Of a DNA stretch of 64,000 bases, positions 1 to 13,500 are shown piece by piece. The DNA lies in NCBI RefSeq assembly GCF_000699445.3, contig NC_067200.1:17614510-17678509 (forward strand). Direction: 5' to 3'. Each line of letters starts with the position of its first letter. Within the stretch, counting starts at the first letter, position 1. This DNA is from Schistosoma haematobium (lineage: Eukaryota > Platyhelminthes > Trematoda > Strigeidida > Schistosomatidae). A model generated the notes under the pieces. It saw only the letters and a program-made list of their open reading frames with translations, had not been told where the DNA came from and made no database searches. A program made the translations under genes and the position numbers.

Positions 1-48
1 GAATATTTCTAAATTAACAAACAACATAATAAAGAAATATTTCATTTG

Positions 49-142
49 TTGAAATCATGAGTTAATTAAAGTTAGACTACCATGAAAAACCTGGAAGCAC
101 TGAACGGCTCTTTCGTCCTACTATGGGACACCTCAGCAAGTG
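49..142 (-). repeat. Fragment of hammerhead-SINE arm
   Basis: This is the end arm of the same SINE family seen at 4936-5350 and elsewhere, recognised by the phrase 'gaaatcatgag' followed by the 'aacctggaagcactg' segment. It contains a decayed hammerhead on the minus strand; the core GA of the CUGANGA box reads GGT and the GAAAC/cleavage region is altered. It breaks off right after the ribozyme. Confidence 0.7.
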
Positions 143-383
143 AAATTTCTAAAAATCTCCACAAAACACCCATTTTGACAAAGAAATATTTATTATTATT
201 ATTATTACTATATTGGCAGATAAAACAAATGCCTGAATAGAATTGAAAACCAATTAATGATAGATTTTATAAACTGAAAAAACAATTCATTCAACCTAAA
301 TAAAATACTACTTAAAAATGTGTTTGTTATATTAGAAAATGTTTAGATAAATCATATGTACACACTTTCTTTTGACAAGACTT

Positions 384-854
384 TGAATGATCTCAACGAT
401 TGAAATTACTAACATATCTAGAAAAACCCCTTCCCATGTTAATCAACATATGCTCACTAGTGACTGACTTCAAGATGTATATCCTGAAGTTCTAGTGAGA
501 AACAGTGACCAGTGGGGTTCAATCGGGTCAGTTGTGAGATAGTAACTCATTGGTATTAAGGGTGGATGTGTCGCTCAATTTCGTGGATTAGTTGAAGTTA
601 GACATTAACACCATTGGATGCCAGTCAGCTCAGTGGTCTGGAGGTTAAGCATTCGCGTGAGAGACTGATAAGTCCTCGGTTCGAATCTCGAGAGGCAAGA
701 TCATGGATATGCACTGTTGAGGAGTCCCACACTGGGACGAAACGGTCGTCGAGTGCTTCGTTGTTTTTCATGGTGATCTAACTTTAATTGACTTATGATC
801 TTAACCATTGAAATAACTACAATCCCCACAAAACCCCTTCTAATACTAATCAAA
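384..854 (+). repeat. Full-length hammerhead SINE with terminal direct repeats
   Basis: A complete SINE copy. Internal RNA polymerase III-like signals are visible: a box-A-like stretch 'agctcagtggtctggagg' near 627-645 and a box-B match 'ggttcgaatc' at 678-687, followed by a hammerhead-like motif at 711-756 and an end arm. About 60 bp at the left end (384-446) recurs in direct orientation at the right end (792-854), roughly 80% alike by eye. This means the copy holds slightly more than one monomer. It lies just downstream of the TOX-like gene's stop codon. Confidence 0.75.
711..756 (+). ncRNA. Hammerhead ribozyme motif, core mutated
   Basis: Stem II is a perfect 5-bp helix (GTCCC/GGGAC) and GAAAC and the GTC cleavage site are present. 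The first core box reads TTGAGGA instead of CTGAGGA, so the invariant C3 is lost; stem I is nearly intact. Probably inactive. Confidence 0.7.
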
Positions 855-887
855 AATGTATCACACAAATTAGCATTGTTATAAATA

Positions 888-893
888 TTTATT
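888..893 (-). terminator. Poly(A) signal of TOX-like gene
   Basis: AATAAA overlaps the TAA stop codon of the TOX-like gene. The same overlap occurs at the end of LSM14. Confidence 0.5.
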
Positions 894-1110
894 TCGTAAA
901 CAAATGGTCTAGTAAGGGTACAACAATTGGTAGTTTAGATAAGACATTTACCTTCCCATCATATCGTTTATTATTACACCAATCAATAAAGGTTAACTGA
1001 CAATGTTCTCCAACACATTTGGTTGAACAATACTGACCATTCCAACGAGGATCATAGGAAACTGGATTTTTACACGTAGGATTACAGCATTGTTTATTGT
1101 CTTCGCTTAA
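889..1110 (-). CDS. TOX-like terminal exon: cysteine-rich C-terminal module
   Basis: 73 codons plus TAA (889-891). Contains [10 protein letters not shown], then [20 protein letters not shown], the conserved C-terminal cysteine pattern of TOX proteins. A consensus donor 'gtaaat' occurs at 950-951 inside the exon; if it were used the protein would continue beyond the window instead. The downstream frame, stop and poly(A) signal favour a terminal exon. Confidence 0.75.
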   Translation of the reverse strand, partial: LSEDNKQCCNPTCKNPVSYDPRWNGQYCSTKCVGEHCQLTFIDWCNNKRYDGKVNVLSKLPIVVPLLDHLFTK

Positions 1111-1236
1111 CTAAATGTAAATTTTTTTTTCAAAATAATAAAAAGGAAATCTGTTTTTAAACTGAAAGTACAACATTTCACACGAAAACAATGTTACTAC
1201 CTGAAGTGTATCAAGTCATGGTTAGTAAAACTATTT

Positions 1237-1282
<46 letters not shown>

Positions 1283-4200
1283 TCAATATAACTTGGTTGA
1301 AACTGATAATATTAATCGTTCATTCTATAAACCTGTGAATTTTGAGTAACTTTCCAAGTGATAATATTTTCATTTGTGCTAGAACGTGTTTTCCATACAC
1401 AGAATAAGTAAACAGTGAGAAAGAAGATTAGTAAGCTATTTTTTAAAAAACCACTATGACACTAACTAAACCCGAAGGTTAATTCCAAATTTAGAAAATT
1501 AACCATCTGACTAGTATTTTAATTGAATATTTTCGCGTATGCCAAAGTGTCACAAGATATGTTAATATTAGTTATTACCCAGGTGCTCGTTTTCAGTCCC
1601 GTGTGTGAGATTGTGGATGCGCACTGCTCACGAGTCCCATACTAGTACAACGCGGCCGTCCAGTGTTACTAGGTTTCCAATAGTGGTCTACAAACATTGA
1701 TCTCAATTAAAACTCAACAATCTCCACAGACCTAGACTAGAAATCAGACTTGTTTGATTATTCATTAGCATAATTTTTGTTACAGCAAGGAATTCTTTCC
1801 GCAATATTAAAATAAATTTCACCCAAGTGCCCTGGGACGGCCGAAGGTGGGGAGAGTTAGCCAGAGACTACAGCCACTCCCAGGGAAGTCCTACTCACTG
1901 CCTTCTTGCAGAATTACTGTTGTTTACGAAATTGAAAGGACGGAAAGCGGATGTCCGGCGATTTAACCGGGTTGGTGGACGTGGAGAGTCCACCTAGGGA
2001 GTTGAAAAACCCCGATTCCAAACCAATGGTGTACATGGGCTCCAGTATCCTGAAGGAAAAAATGGCGTATGAACCAATCGTTTGTCACCGGCTACTATGG
2101 CACTGCATCTCTTGACGTTGCTCCACTACCTTGTGGATCAGATCATTAGGTCGAAGACTCCGGGTGTGGCCCCCTAGAGAAACTATCTGCTTCGGTGTGC
2201 ACTCGGGCAGTATCACAGCCACACACAAACCTAGTGACTTCGGTGCCTCCTTGTACCAATATTTATATGTTCAAATAAATAAACATTTTAAGTGTTGCTA
2301 ATCAAGTGTATTTTTTAAATGGCTTTTCAACAGTGAGTATCTGGCGCATCTTATCTTCAATCGTGGAAGATTTTAACATTTCACTTGCTACAACCAATCT
2401 GTTCATCTACTATAGATTGAATGGATGTATTCCACTGTTAATCACTTGCATTTTCCAGTTTCATTTTATACAAGATATAAAATAGATCAAGAGTAAAAAC
2501 GTGTCACACAAATGAAGGGATAATGTTATGAAGACATAAAAAAGAAAAGGATAGTATAATCAAAACAATAATGTCCAAAGATACATTTCAGGCAGAAATA
2601 CAACCAAGAAATACTTCATTCGGTTAAGGACATCCATTAAAATTTTATGATGAATCTGATGGAAAGCTACAGCAGGACCATTATATCTTCCTGTTCTGAA
2701 CCATGCTTGACAACGGCTGAAGCTACTGAGTTGAACCATTTCTAGGACCTCAATCAGTGGCTCGCGATACACTCACAGATGTCAATCTTATAAAGTTACC
2801 ATTCATATCACAGAACCAAGTAATTAACTAACTACCTCTTCATTTTTTCATTCCATCCTCCGTAAATAATGCCTTAGGTGGGTATCTCTGGGATTAAATT
2901 CATAAAACATGATCAGGTCACTGAAGTTAGTATTTCAAGATGGTGATACTGAGTGAATTGTTATCGATACTTGATCTGCTTCTCACGAGCCAGTCAAGGA
3001 TTTTTTACAATCTGAGGAGTATGACAAAAGACAATAGTTTGGACAGAAAAATTTTACCCCGATAATAATCACACTACTTAAGTAGATCCTTTCAAAAAGT
3101 GGAATAAACGAACATTTCAATTCAAGATGACGGAACACTCTCCGTTCCGTGATTAGAATTTCTCGACGTCATTAAAGAGGCCAAGGAGCAGGTCTTTTAG
3201 GTTTAACAACCTGTGACGCTTAATAAGTTGTAATTCCTTAAGAATCTTTGCTTTGTCAAGCAGATTGAAAATAACCGAACAAGTAGCACAGTATAATGGA
3301 ATCAGATTGGCTGGAGTAATGATGGAGTCCTTGCTTTAGTTTCAAGATCATATGGAGGTTACTAACTGGCGTGACATCAACTGTACAGATTATCTCATTG
3401 ACAAAAGACTTCTTACTTTTAGTATCTCCGATAGGTTGAAACAGCTTCCGGCAGTTACCAGATGCAACTACTCCGTGTAATTCGTTAGCACTCAGTCACC
3501 TCTAGATCTGTCTTTAAGCAAGCTTTGTGAAGTTTTCTAAAATAAGAATTTACGAGTATCACCGAATCGCGAGTCACCAAAGAATGGGGTCCCTAAAGGA
3601 GATGTAGAGAACCTGTAATACACCCGATGCCTAGAAGAAGGAGGTTTCGCGGAGCCTGAAGAGATTTCATTCATCACTTTTTGGTATCATGCAACCCCAG
3701 CCGATGGTCGTCTATACTTTTCGGTGGATTGATAACTAACTCTAAACTTAAGTCGATTTGACATTTGGTTCCAAAGGATGGTGGAGCCCATTCGCTCATA
3801 CAGATTCATTAAAAACGATAAGTTTGATAGGCACTAAAATACAAGATACAGGGTGGTCAGAATCAAATAGGTACACTGCAAAAAGTGGTAGTTTTGTACA
3901 CACCCACGCTTGTAGCAGCTGATTGCAATGTGATAAATCTAGGTGAGGGTCTAAGATGCAGAAGGTGGACGCCAGGTAATCCGTCATTAAAAACTTTGAC
4001 AAAGGTTAGTCATGAATTGATACAGATTATGGTCTGTACAGAGTTGTGAAAGGTACTCACCATCATCTGACCTACGACCATCGAATTTTCGAGTGTTTAG
4101 CATCGCGATAGTTTCTAAGCTTTTTTTTCAAAAAAATGTGTATATATATACGGTTGGTATTCGTAATTATTTAGTTCAAACAAATCTAAAACGGGAAATT

Positions 4201-4478
4201 TTACCGAAATACTTGCATAGTTGGAAAATAAGTGAGCAGGATATTCATTTAGTGATATTACTGGAATAGGTAATGTGTAATAGATGACTTACTAAACTGA
4301 GCAGTTTTGATCTACATTTTGATAAAGAGGTCATCTTTTTTGATTCCATTGATCCTACAGAATGTTTCTTGTACTCCTGAAATTATTAAACAAATAAAAT
4401 GATCATCTATTTCTATCATTGAATAAATTAGAAATTGTGTAACTCTTTAATATCTGAAAGAAAATCAATATAGATAAC

Positions 4479-4519
<41 letters not shown>

Positions 4520-7500
4520 ATATACGTATATTTCTAATATTAATTAAAAAGGATTACAATAGTTGAGATTATTAATCCATTGAAAACCTGGAAGTACTGG
4601 ACGATTGTTTCATCTTAAAAAGGATTATATGAAATTAGACATATAAGTTCGAGTATTTAATGTCATAGACTATGCTCAAATTGTATTATCTTATCGATAC
4701 TTTATACTCATATCAACTCTTCACATTGTTCCATTATGATTCAATGAATTATCATACGTTCATTAATACATTAATGTCACATTATCACGTAACGTGGAAT
4801 TATTATTTTTGTTCATGCTGAAATTAAATTATTGACATTTTTACGTAATCATATCACTTACTGAATAAATTATCATTTTGTGAACGTGCCTTTCATGTTA
4901 TGAGATTTGAAACCCATTGGACTATATTTTTATTTCAATAGTTGAAATCATGAGTCAATGGAAGCTAGATCTCTACGGAAAACCTGGAAGCACTGAACGG
5001 CCGTTTTGTCCTAGTATGGGACTCCTCAGCAGTGCGCATCCACGATCCCGCCCCTCACGAGATTCGAACCCACAACCTATCAGTTTTGCGCACGAACGCT
5101 TAACCTCTAGACCACTGAGCTGGCCGGCATCCAACGGTGTTAATGCTTAACTTCAATTAATCCACGAAATTGTGCCACCGTACACCAATGTCTTCAGTGA
5201 GTTGATATTTCACAACAAATCCGATTGAACTCCACTGGTCACTGTTTCTCACTAGAACTCCATGAAATACCTCTTGAAGTCAGTCACTAGTGAGCAGATG
5301 ATTATTATCAGAAGAGGTTTTGTGGAAATTTTAGTAATTTCAATAGTTGAAATAATTGAAATCTAATGATTAAGCGCTCGATAATTCACTGTTCTTTAAT
5401 TGGCGTTATAACATTAACAGGGCACAAGTTATAACATCAACTTTGAATGAATTACAGTAAAATCTTTGTTTAAGTCACACAAAAACGGATGACAACAAAC
5501 AAGTTACTAACAATCTGTATGACTTACTTTTTTCTCGATTTTTGATAATTGATTCCAGCGTTCATCAACTAATTGACATATATCATGGAAACTTGCATTA
5601 GGTTGTTCATATTTTATAGCGGATTGAATTTCTTGAAAAAATTGTGAATAACCTATATTTCTATAATAGAATTTGTGTACAACATTGACAATATGAATGA
5701 TAATGTGTATGTATATACATGAATGATTATACTGATTGAAATATTAACAGGGGAAACTATTGGTAGACTATTAATGAATAACGGATATTATCAGAAGGGG
5801 TTTGTGGAGGTTTTAGAAATTTTCACAGATTGAAATCATGAGTCAGTTGAAGCTAGACCACCATTGAAAACCTGGAAGCACTGGACGGCCGTTTCGTCCT
5901 AGTATGGGACTCCTCAGCAGTGCGCACCAACGACCCCGCACCCCGCGGGATTCGAACCCAGGACCTACTGCTTTCGCGCGCGAGCACTTAACCATTAGAC
6001 CACTGAGCCGGCATCCAACGGTGTTAATGTCTAACTTCAACCAATCCACGAAGTTGCGCCACCATATACCATTGTCCTCAGTGAGCTGATATCTCACAAC
6101 AGACCTGGTTGAACTCCACTGGGTGCGGGATCGTGGATGCGCACTGCTGAGGAGTCCCATACTAGGACGAAACGGCCGTCCAGTGCTTCCAGGTTTTCAA
6201 TTGTGGTCTAGCTTCAACTGACTCATGATTTCAATCTGTGAGAATAACAGATATGTTAAATTTTTTTAGAAAAAAATTATTTACTCCAAACGATCTTCTT
6301 GATCAATTTTGTCTTTAACTGATCGATTGCGGGAAGCTAAGTTATCCTAAACAATTAGTTTTATTTTAAACAAACAGTATATGTACAATTAGAAGTGAAC
6401 AATCTGTCGAACATCTTGAAAAATAAAGGATGTAACCAAAGGATACGATGTTCAAATAATTTGACAGCTTCATCTTAATTGATTTGACAGTGAGTGAACA
6501 CGACAGAAAAGCCCCAAAGTTTGAAAAGGTTCATTTATGTATAGAAAATCAAGGGTATTTATAATATTTCATATGGCTTTGAGCTCTCGGAAAGTTCCAG
6601 AACCATACTAAACATAGTAGCAGGATCAGTAATCATCTAATTAGAAATGTGACACGTCATTCTTCACTTTCTAAGTATTTCTGAGAAACTTATAATCAAT
6701 GCTGATTGAATAAAATGTTTCCCAGTATTTTTAGGGCCCCACTGAACTTTTTCAAGAAATAACTAAGATCTACCCAACACCGACAAGCTCATTTCCAAAA
6801 AAATCTATATTTAACATTCTAGCATAATTCAATTATCGTTCACTTACTTACGCCTGTTATTCCTCGTGGAGGAGCACAGGCCGCCCACCAGCACATAGTC
6901 ATTTCATAACCACTATCTGTAACCAATAATTTCGACATTTGACTAGTTCCATGAAGAGATACATACCAGATTGACGAGTGAAACGTTGAAGCTATTGTTA
7001 ATTCTAATTGCTGGGGTTTTTACAAATATAATTTTCTCTGTAATTCTTTACTAAAGCTCATATAACGCACAAAGTGGATTATAAATTCATGGAAAATTCA
7101 TCTTTTCTTCCTCTTCTTACCTTTTACAATTCATCTTGCCTTTTATAAATGGTTTATCAAATCATCATCCGACAAGTAACAATTTTCACAAGTCTATTCA
7201 GTTTTGTTAGTTTTCGTTAGTCGATATCAGTGCTACCACTTTTTTGATCGATATCTGCACACTGATTCGATAAGGTATGTGCAGCCACGATTTTTTTTAA
7301 TCAGTTTATTGTAACTATAAGGTTGAAATGTCGGTAATGAAGAGAAGCCACTACACACACATACTTCATTTAACCAAATCAATAATTCAGTTGTAAACAA
7401 GAACCAGTGAAAGCACCTCTTTAAAAATATGGTTTTTAACAAATTAAACTGTAAGAGCAATGAAACTCAATTTAAAAACACACAATTTAAAAAATAGAAT

Positions 7501-10500
7501 TCGGTCTGTGGTAAATAGAAAAAATGCCCTTATACGGTCGAGAGTGGGGAGAATCAGTTCTCCTTATCGAAATGCTCTCACATAGTCACGTGCATACAAC
7601 TACTGTCAGGGAAGTCCTACTCATTGCCTTTTAGCAGCATTACTGCTCTTTACGAAATTGAAAGGACGAAAAGAGAATGTTCGGCTCTGCAACCGGGTTG
7701 GTTGACACGAAGCATCCACCTAGAGGGGTTGGAAAACCCCGATTCCAAACCAATGGTGTACATGGGCTCCAGTATCCTGAAGGAAAAAATGGCGTATGAA
7801 CCAATCGTTGGTCACCGGCTACCATGGGACTGCATCTCTCGACGTTGCTCTACTGCCTTGTGGATCAGATCTTCAAGTCGAAAGCTCCAGGTGTGGCCCC
7901 CTAAGAAAACCACTTGCTTTGATTTGGGCCCCCGGCTAGTATCTCAGACCTGACACAAATCGAATGATTTATGTGGCGCATATCTATTAGGTGCCTCCTT
8001 GTACCAATGTTTATGTGTCCGAATAATAATAATGATAGAAAATGAATTAATGATCAAAAATGTCTAACTTTTAACTGCTAGGTAAAAAGTCAGAACCTTG
8101 TTCAACCTATTTCAGTTTGAGCAGTCGGATAGGACTACTAACTCTTGAGCAGTTTGGCCCAAAATTAAGAACAAAGGCAAGTATTTGGTCTAGATTAAAT
8201 GCACTAAAATTACATAACTCAGTAAATAGCAAGATTATTCAACAAGGGAAATTAAAGCGTATTCTCGTTTAAAATACTTACATTATTCTATCTGATTTGC
8301 CTTTTTGATAGTTTTTATCGCTATACATAAGTGTAAATTGTTTGGACCTAAGGAGCTGCAAAATAAATAAAAAAACTTAGAAGCAAAACGAATCAATTTA
8401 TGATTTTTTTTTACGCATCGGATCTGATCAACTTAACTTGTTGGTCGTTTCTAAATGGTTTTGCACTAAATAGAAGTTGAGAGTGACAAAATCAAATGTC
8501 AAATGTGATATTTACGGATAGATGTGATGTTGTTAATACTATTATTGAAAGTTTTAATACTTGAAGAGAATAAAATTAGCTGAATAAACGAAACGATTTA
8601 TACATAGTATCGTACAATGTAAAGTAAGGTATGATCTAAGTGGCATTGCTATATTGCAGTGGTCACAACAATCCTGAAGTGTGAAAGATCACAAAATTAC
8701 CGGTTTCAGTCAAACGTAAAAGAAACATCGGCGCGGACTTGAAAAGCTTGTTTGGTTTTTGCCAACTTGCGTCACCTGTGATGTTGGGCAAGTGTCCGTT
8801 GGCCAACCAAGAGGTGAGTATACTGTGCAGCAGTACAATTCTAATTTACCGCTGTGAAACGTGTTTTAAAGGCCGAGGACATTTGTAGGTTACTAGTATT
8901 TGATCATAGGCGACTTCTAAGCATTTCTCAGTTTTTTTGGAACTACTGAGTAACCAACGTTAAAGTTAGACGTAGGATACAAGGCGAATATGGTTGACCG
9001 ATTGACGGTGTTGCGAATCTTTGTCGAGCCATATTGTCTATTTTGAATCTCCTTTATTATCATCGGTACTACTCCGCTTAATATCTCACTGTTCATCTTA
9101 ACTTCATCTCGTTGAGCTGATGTCGTCTGGTGACTTGATACTATGCGTTTTTTTTCCATATCGTACGTTCCTAATTACTGAATTTGATCTAGATGAAGGA
9201 GAGAAATACTCTCTAGTTTTATGAAGTTTGATCCAAACTCAACCAGTGTACTTCCAACTTCCACCGAGACTGAATAGTATGTTTCACCTTTGAGAAGTGA
9301 GTGCTCACTCCAAAATAACGTTATACATATATAATTTTCTAGCAGCTTATTTTGAGTAAATTGAGTTTTTATTGACCTCCTACTATCATATATTTCATTT
9401 AAACCGGTTGTTTTGAACTTGTTTCAGTGTGCTCATTAGTTATTGTATTTCTAAGGACAGTGTAAATATAATCATGTGTAATATCTGTGCCGTTATTTGG
9501 TTCCTTTAGTGGGTTTTAGACACTTCACAAAGATTTAACTCACATAAATGGGCCTGAGTGAAAAATTTGATAGTCAGTGTTTAGATGAAACACCTAACAC
9601 ATAAATACATATCTAAGATATAACACTACGGAAATTTTAAAGAGACATATGTCATCATTGTCTTGTAATAAGAATTCGGCATATCTTACATATAGGAGTA
9701 CAGGTAAACGTTATTACAATCAAACAGAAAAAGGAAAAAATCACGGGATTGATTGATACTGAGGGTAACCATGCGTAAAAATAAAAGATGTGATTTGTTT
9801 AACTTTATAAAAGTCCCCGTATATTTCTTACTTCAGTTACAGGTAATGAAGAAGAAGTATCCACCAATTTCTTGAACTCCTCATCAGTACTGGATGAGAA
9901 AGAATCAGAATCTTCTGAATCAGATATATTTGGTAATATCGAGTCTTCAGTAGACGTGAGTTGTTGTTTAAATGAACCGATAGAGGAATCATTTTTAGAT
10001 GGTTGCATAACAGTCAAACTTTTTAGAAAATCATTTTGTGGTGAGTGAAGAGGACGGAAATTAGACTAAAATAATAAACAAAAGGTGAGATAAATCATTC
10101 AATATGAATTTGAATTTTAAAAAATAAAAACAAACAACGCCAATTACGAGGGCTTGGAGAAGTATGTTCACACTGAGAGTTGGTAGAACTCAAGATAGGC
10201 ACAGTTTTATTCATAATATACACAAGAAGCCAGATGCATCTGAATTTCAGTAACTAATGCTATTCTCCCGGAAACTCAAACAAAAAAATACGAGATTCGA
10301 GTCACTCTATTATTTTACCAAGAATTATAATTAATTTGCATTTACCATTGAGGAGATTACGGATGTCGCCAAGTCAGTCAGTCAGCTACAACGTAGGACC
10401 AGGCACATATATGCACCGGTTCAAGTTGCCATACCTCATTAGCACAGCAGGACGAACACCGGATTCATAGGAGTGGTTCGGTCAATGGTGGTAATGTATA

Positions 10501-13500
10501 AAAGAAAGATTGCATATAAGGATATAGTACAGGAAGAAAGAATTGGTTCGTAGAAAGAAAGATACGAAGTGATTTTAATCTCTTATTTCAAGGGAAGGTA
10601 GAGAGTGTATACACCTACACCCTCGTGATCGATTCTGAGCCATGTCACCAAGAGTCTCCGACCATTGGTTACGATAGTCTCTTTATTCTTGAAGTTGGTG
10701 ATTGCTAAGAAGAAACGGTTCTGTCCGTAGTTGTAACGGACGGTTGCCGTCATCCAACCACTGGGCAGTGACACTAAAAAGTCATTTAAATGTATTTCAG
10801 TTTGATTCACCATACGTACTCGAGCAGTAAAATCGCCTGCTAGAATTACTTTGTCTGAGATTTTAGCTTTTTGAGGGTTAAGAAGCTTTCTGTAAAACTC
10901 ATCTTTCTCTTCATTTGAACTGCAATCAGTGAGGGCATAACGGGCGACTAAGTGACATTAAATTATGCCCCTATTATTTCGAGTCCTTATGATTCGGTGC
11001 AATCTAACAATGCATAACTGAAAGCCTACCGAAATCCAGTATGGGAGATTCCATTCGGCCTTCGAACTTAATACTATACTAGCACCACCGAGACTATAAA
11101 AAGGGAAAGTCAAGAACGACAGATTCAAGAAGAGCTAATCTCCCTGACTCTTCAAAGTTCACATGAATGGTCACGCTTGGATTCTGAGTGAGATTTTCGG
11201 AGATAGTATATGACGCGAGATTCTTAACCAATAAAGCCTGTTGTTCAGTTGGACACAAATAACATGTACTTTGGAAATAAGTTCTACAAAGCAACTAATT
11301 TGTATAACGATCAAATTTCCATTAAAAGCAAGCTCCAGTAATTACTCTAAAACTAGGTTAAGTTCAAATTTACGCGTGGTTACAGCCAGAAACAACTTGT
11401 TTCTCAGCATGCTATATCCTTACATATATGGGCGAAGAAAATATCCATCTAGACATGCTGAGCACATATTTCGATAACGTTTGAGTCAATCCCACCTCCA
11501 CCACCACATCCTCAAATACAACACAGAGAACAATCTAATCAAACTTGATGGATGAACTCTGGGAGACGTGGAAATTTTCAAGTATCTGGGTAGCATCACC
11601 GATGGACGTGGAGGATCTGATGTAGGCATAAAGGCGAGGATTGACAAAGCAAGGACAGCATTCCTACATTTAAAGAATATATGGAACTCAAAACAACTGT
11701 CAACCAACATCAAATAATCTTCCATACGAAGTCATACTGTACAGAGCTAAAACTTGGAGAACTAACACAACCATCATTCAAAAGGTACAAGTATTTATAA
11801 ACAATTGTCTACACAAGATACTCACTATCCGTTGGCCAAGTACCATCAGCAACATCCTACTATAGGGGAGAACAAACCATCTTCCAGCTGAGGAGGAAAC
11901 TAGGAAAAGATTATGGAGATGGATAAGACACATATTGAAGAAATCATCAAACCAAAACTCGAGGCAAGCCTCAACATGGAGTACTGAATGGAAACGGAAG
12001 AAAGACCAAGAACATATTGAGCCAAGAATCGAAAGCAGACATCAAAAGGATGAATAGCAACTGTAAACAACTGGAAAGAATTGCCCAGGACAGAGTTGGA
12101 TGGAGAATGCTGGTGAGCGCCTATTCTCCTCCATGGGGGTAACAGGCATAAGTAAGTAACTATCCTTCCAAAATTGCCCATACCCTTGAAACTGGTGGGA
12201 TGAAAGCGATGCTTTAGATGCTGATTGTGTGAGAGAAACACCTTACTACTGTGTGGTCTTCGAATTTGAAACTTGACAGTTACAAGTATTCAATATAAAC
12301 CTGAAGAACAAGTTATAATGTCAAAACACAACTCATTTCCTTTTAAAAGCAGTGACTGGATTACCTTTCCAGAATAATAGATTTGCTAAGCTTGAATTAG
12401 TGAAAACCACCAGTAAACAGATATGTCTAGTTTAGATTTTTGATTTGTGAACATCGACAACTGATCATGGCGAGTCGGTCAGCTTCAGAGAAACTTTTCT
12501 GAATTCAAAACAATTAATTGATGGTGAGCAGCATATTTTACCAAGTTATATGAACTTCATTGTATATCTTTAAACCCAGCCATTTCTAAGAGGTAGACTT
12601 TATATCATCGTTGTCTCCGAAGGATTGCTGGCATCCAGTGGCAACACCATGTTAGTAATGCAGAGGTTCGGCATCGTGTGTTTGGTTACAGTGACGATAA
12701 TTCAATTGGTGTCAGTATCTTGAAACATCGACTTCGGTGGCTTGGATATGTTCTACGAATGTCGTCCCACAGAATTCCACGCCGTGCATTATTTGCCGAC
12801 TCTGGGAGTGGTTGGAAAAAGCGAAGGTGGTCAGTGTATGACGTGTCGTGGTATGAAAGCTGCACAGGGATAGCTTCTGTTGGTCCTTCACGACTCCCTG
12901 GATGGGGTCCTAGAGATGGTGCAACACAGTGGCTAGATACGTTATCAGATATGGCTCAGAATAAAAGCCAGTGGTGATCCTGCAGTAACCTTTTACTTTC
13001 TTCACAAAACGTGATCGTAACTTCTTTAACTGAAAGAATTATTTCTGGTTGTACCTTTCTGTTTCCCCCATTATTATTACTACTTGACTACCATACACTA
13101 ATTTGTGGTCGTTATTGTTCTTTTTTTTCTTTTTACACGCACCTGACATCCTTTATATCTTCCCACTCTGATTATTATTGCGTGGCGCATATGCATCTGG
13201 TGCCCCCTTGTACCAATATTTGTGTTCAAATAAACAAATAAACTTTATATCCAAAGTTTTGACGTAAGCACAAATATTAAATTCAGATATGCATTTAACC
13301 ACCAAACATATTTAGACTCATGTAAAATTCCAGAGATTTTAGTGAGTGTTAAAAGCAATGATAGCAAAAATGTTGATTATAGTCCAACAAAAAACTATAC
13401 AAATAAAGAATAAATCAGTGGGGAAATGATTATGTTGTAAACTAACCAATGGCTGGTCATCTTCATCAAGAGCATTATTTGGACTATTCTCTGTGAGACT

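Larger units (their letters stand above)
5786..6250. repeat. Fold-back hammerhead SINE with inverted arms
   Basis: A minus-oriented SINE (arm, ribozyme, tRNA-like part to about 6120) is followed directly by a plus-oriented copy of ribozyme and arm (6121-6250). The outer 125 bp on each side are near-perfect inverted repeats around a centre of about 190 bp. It fills most of the TOX intron between exons 6 and 7. Confidence 0.8.

Noticed and set aside
640..690. tRNA gene
   Set aside because: Box A and box B are present but no cloverleaf or acceptor stem follows; it is the promoter part of a SINE. The same applies to the other box-B matches.
1240..1276. CRISPR or tandem array
   Set aside because: Simple dinucleotide repeat; no spaced repeats anywhere in the window and the genome is animal.
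4049..4104. Possible extra TOX exon with splice-like ends
   Set aside because: Only one frame is open and its phase does not fit between the exons at 4293-4376 and 889-1110, which join in phase directly; acceptor has no pyrimidine tract.
5843..6160. Open frame of 105 codons across the SINE
   Set aside because: It reads through the ribozyme and tRNA-like parts of a repeat; similar frames occur wherever the SINE lies.
7624..7953. 109-codon ORF in the RTE tail repeat
   Set aside because: Present in several copies of a non-coding 3' repeat, in different frames with stops; no domain.
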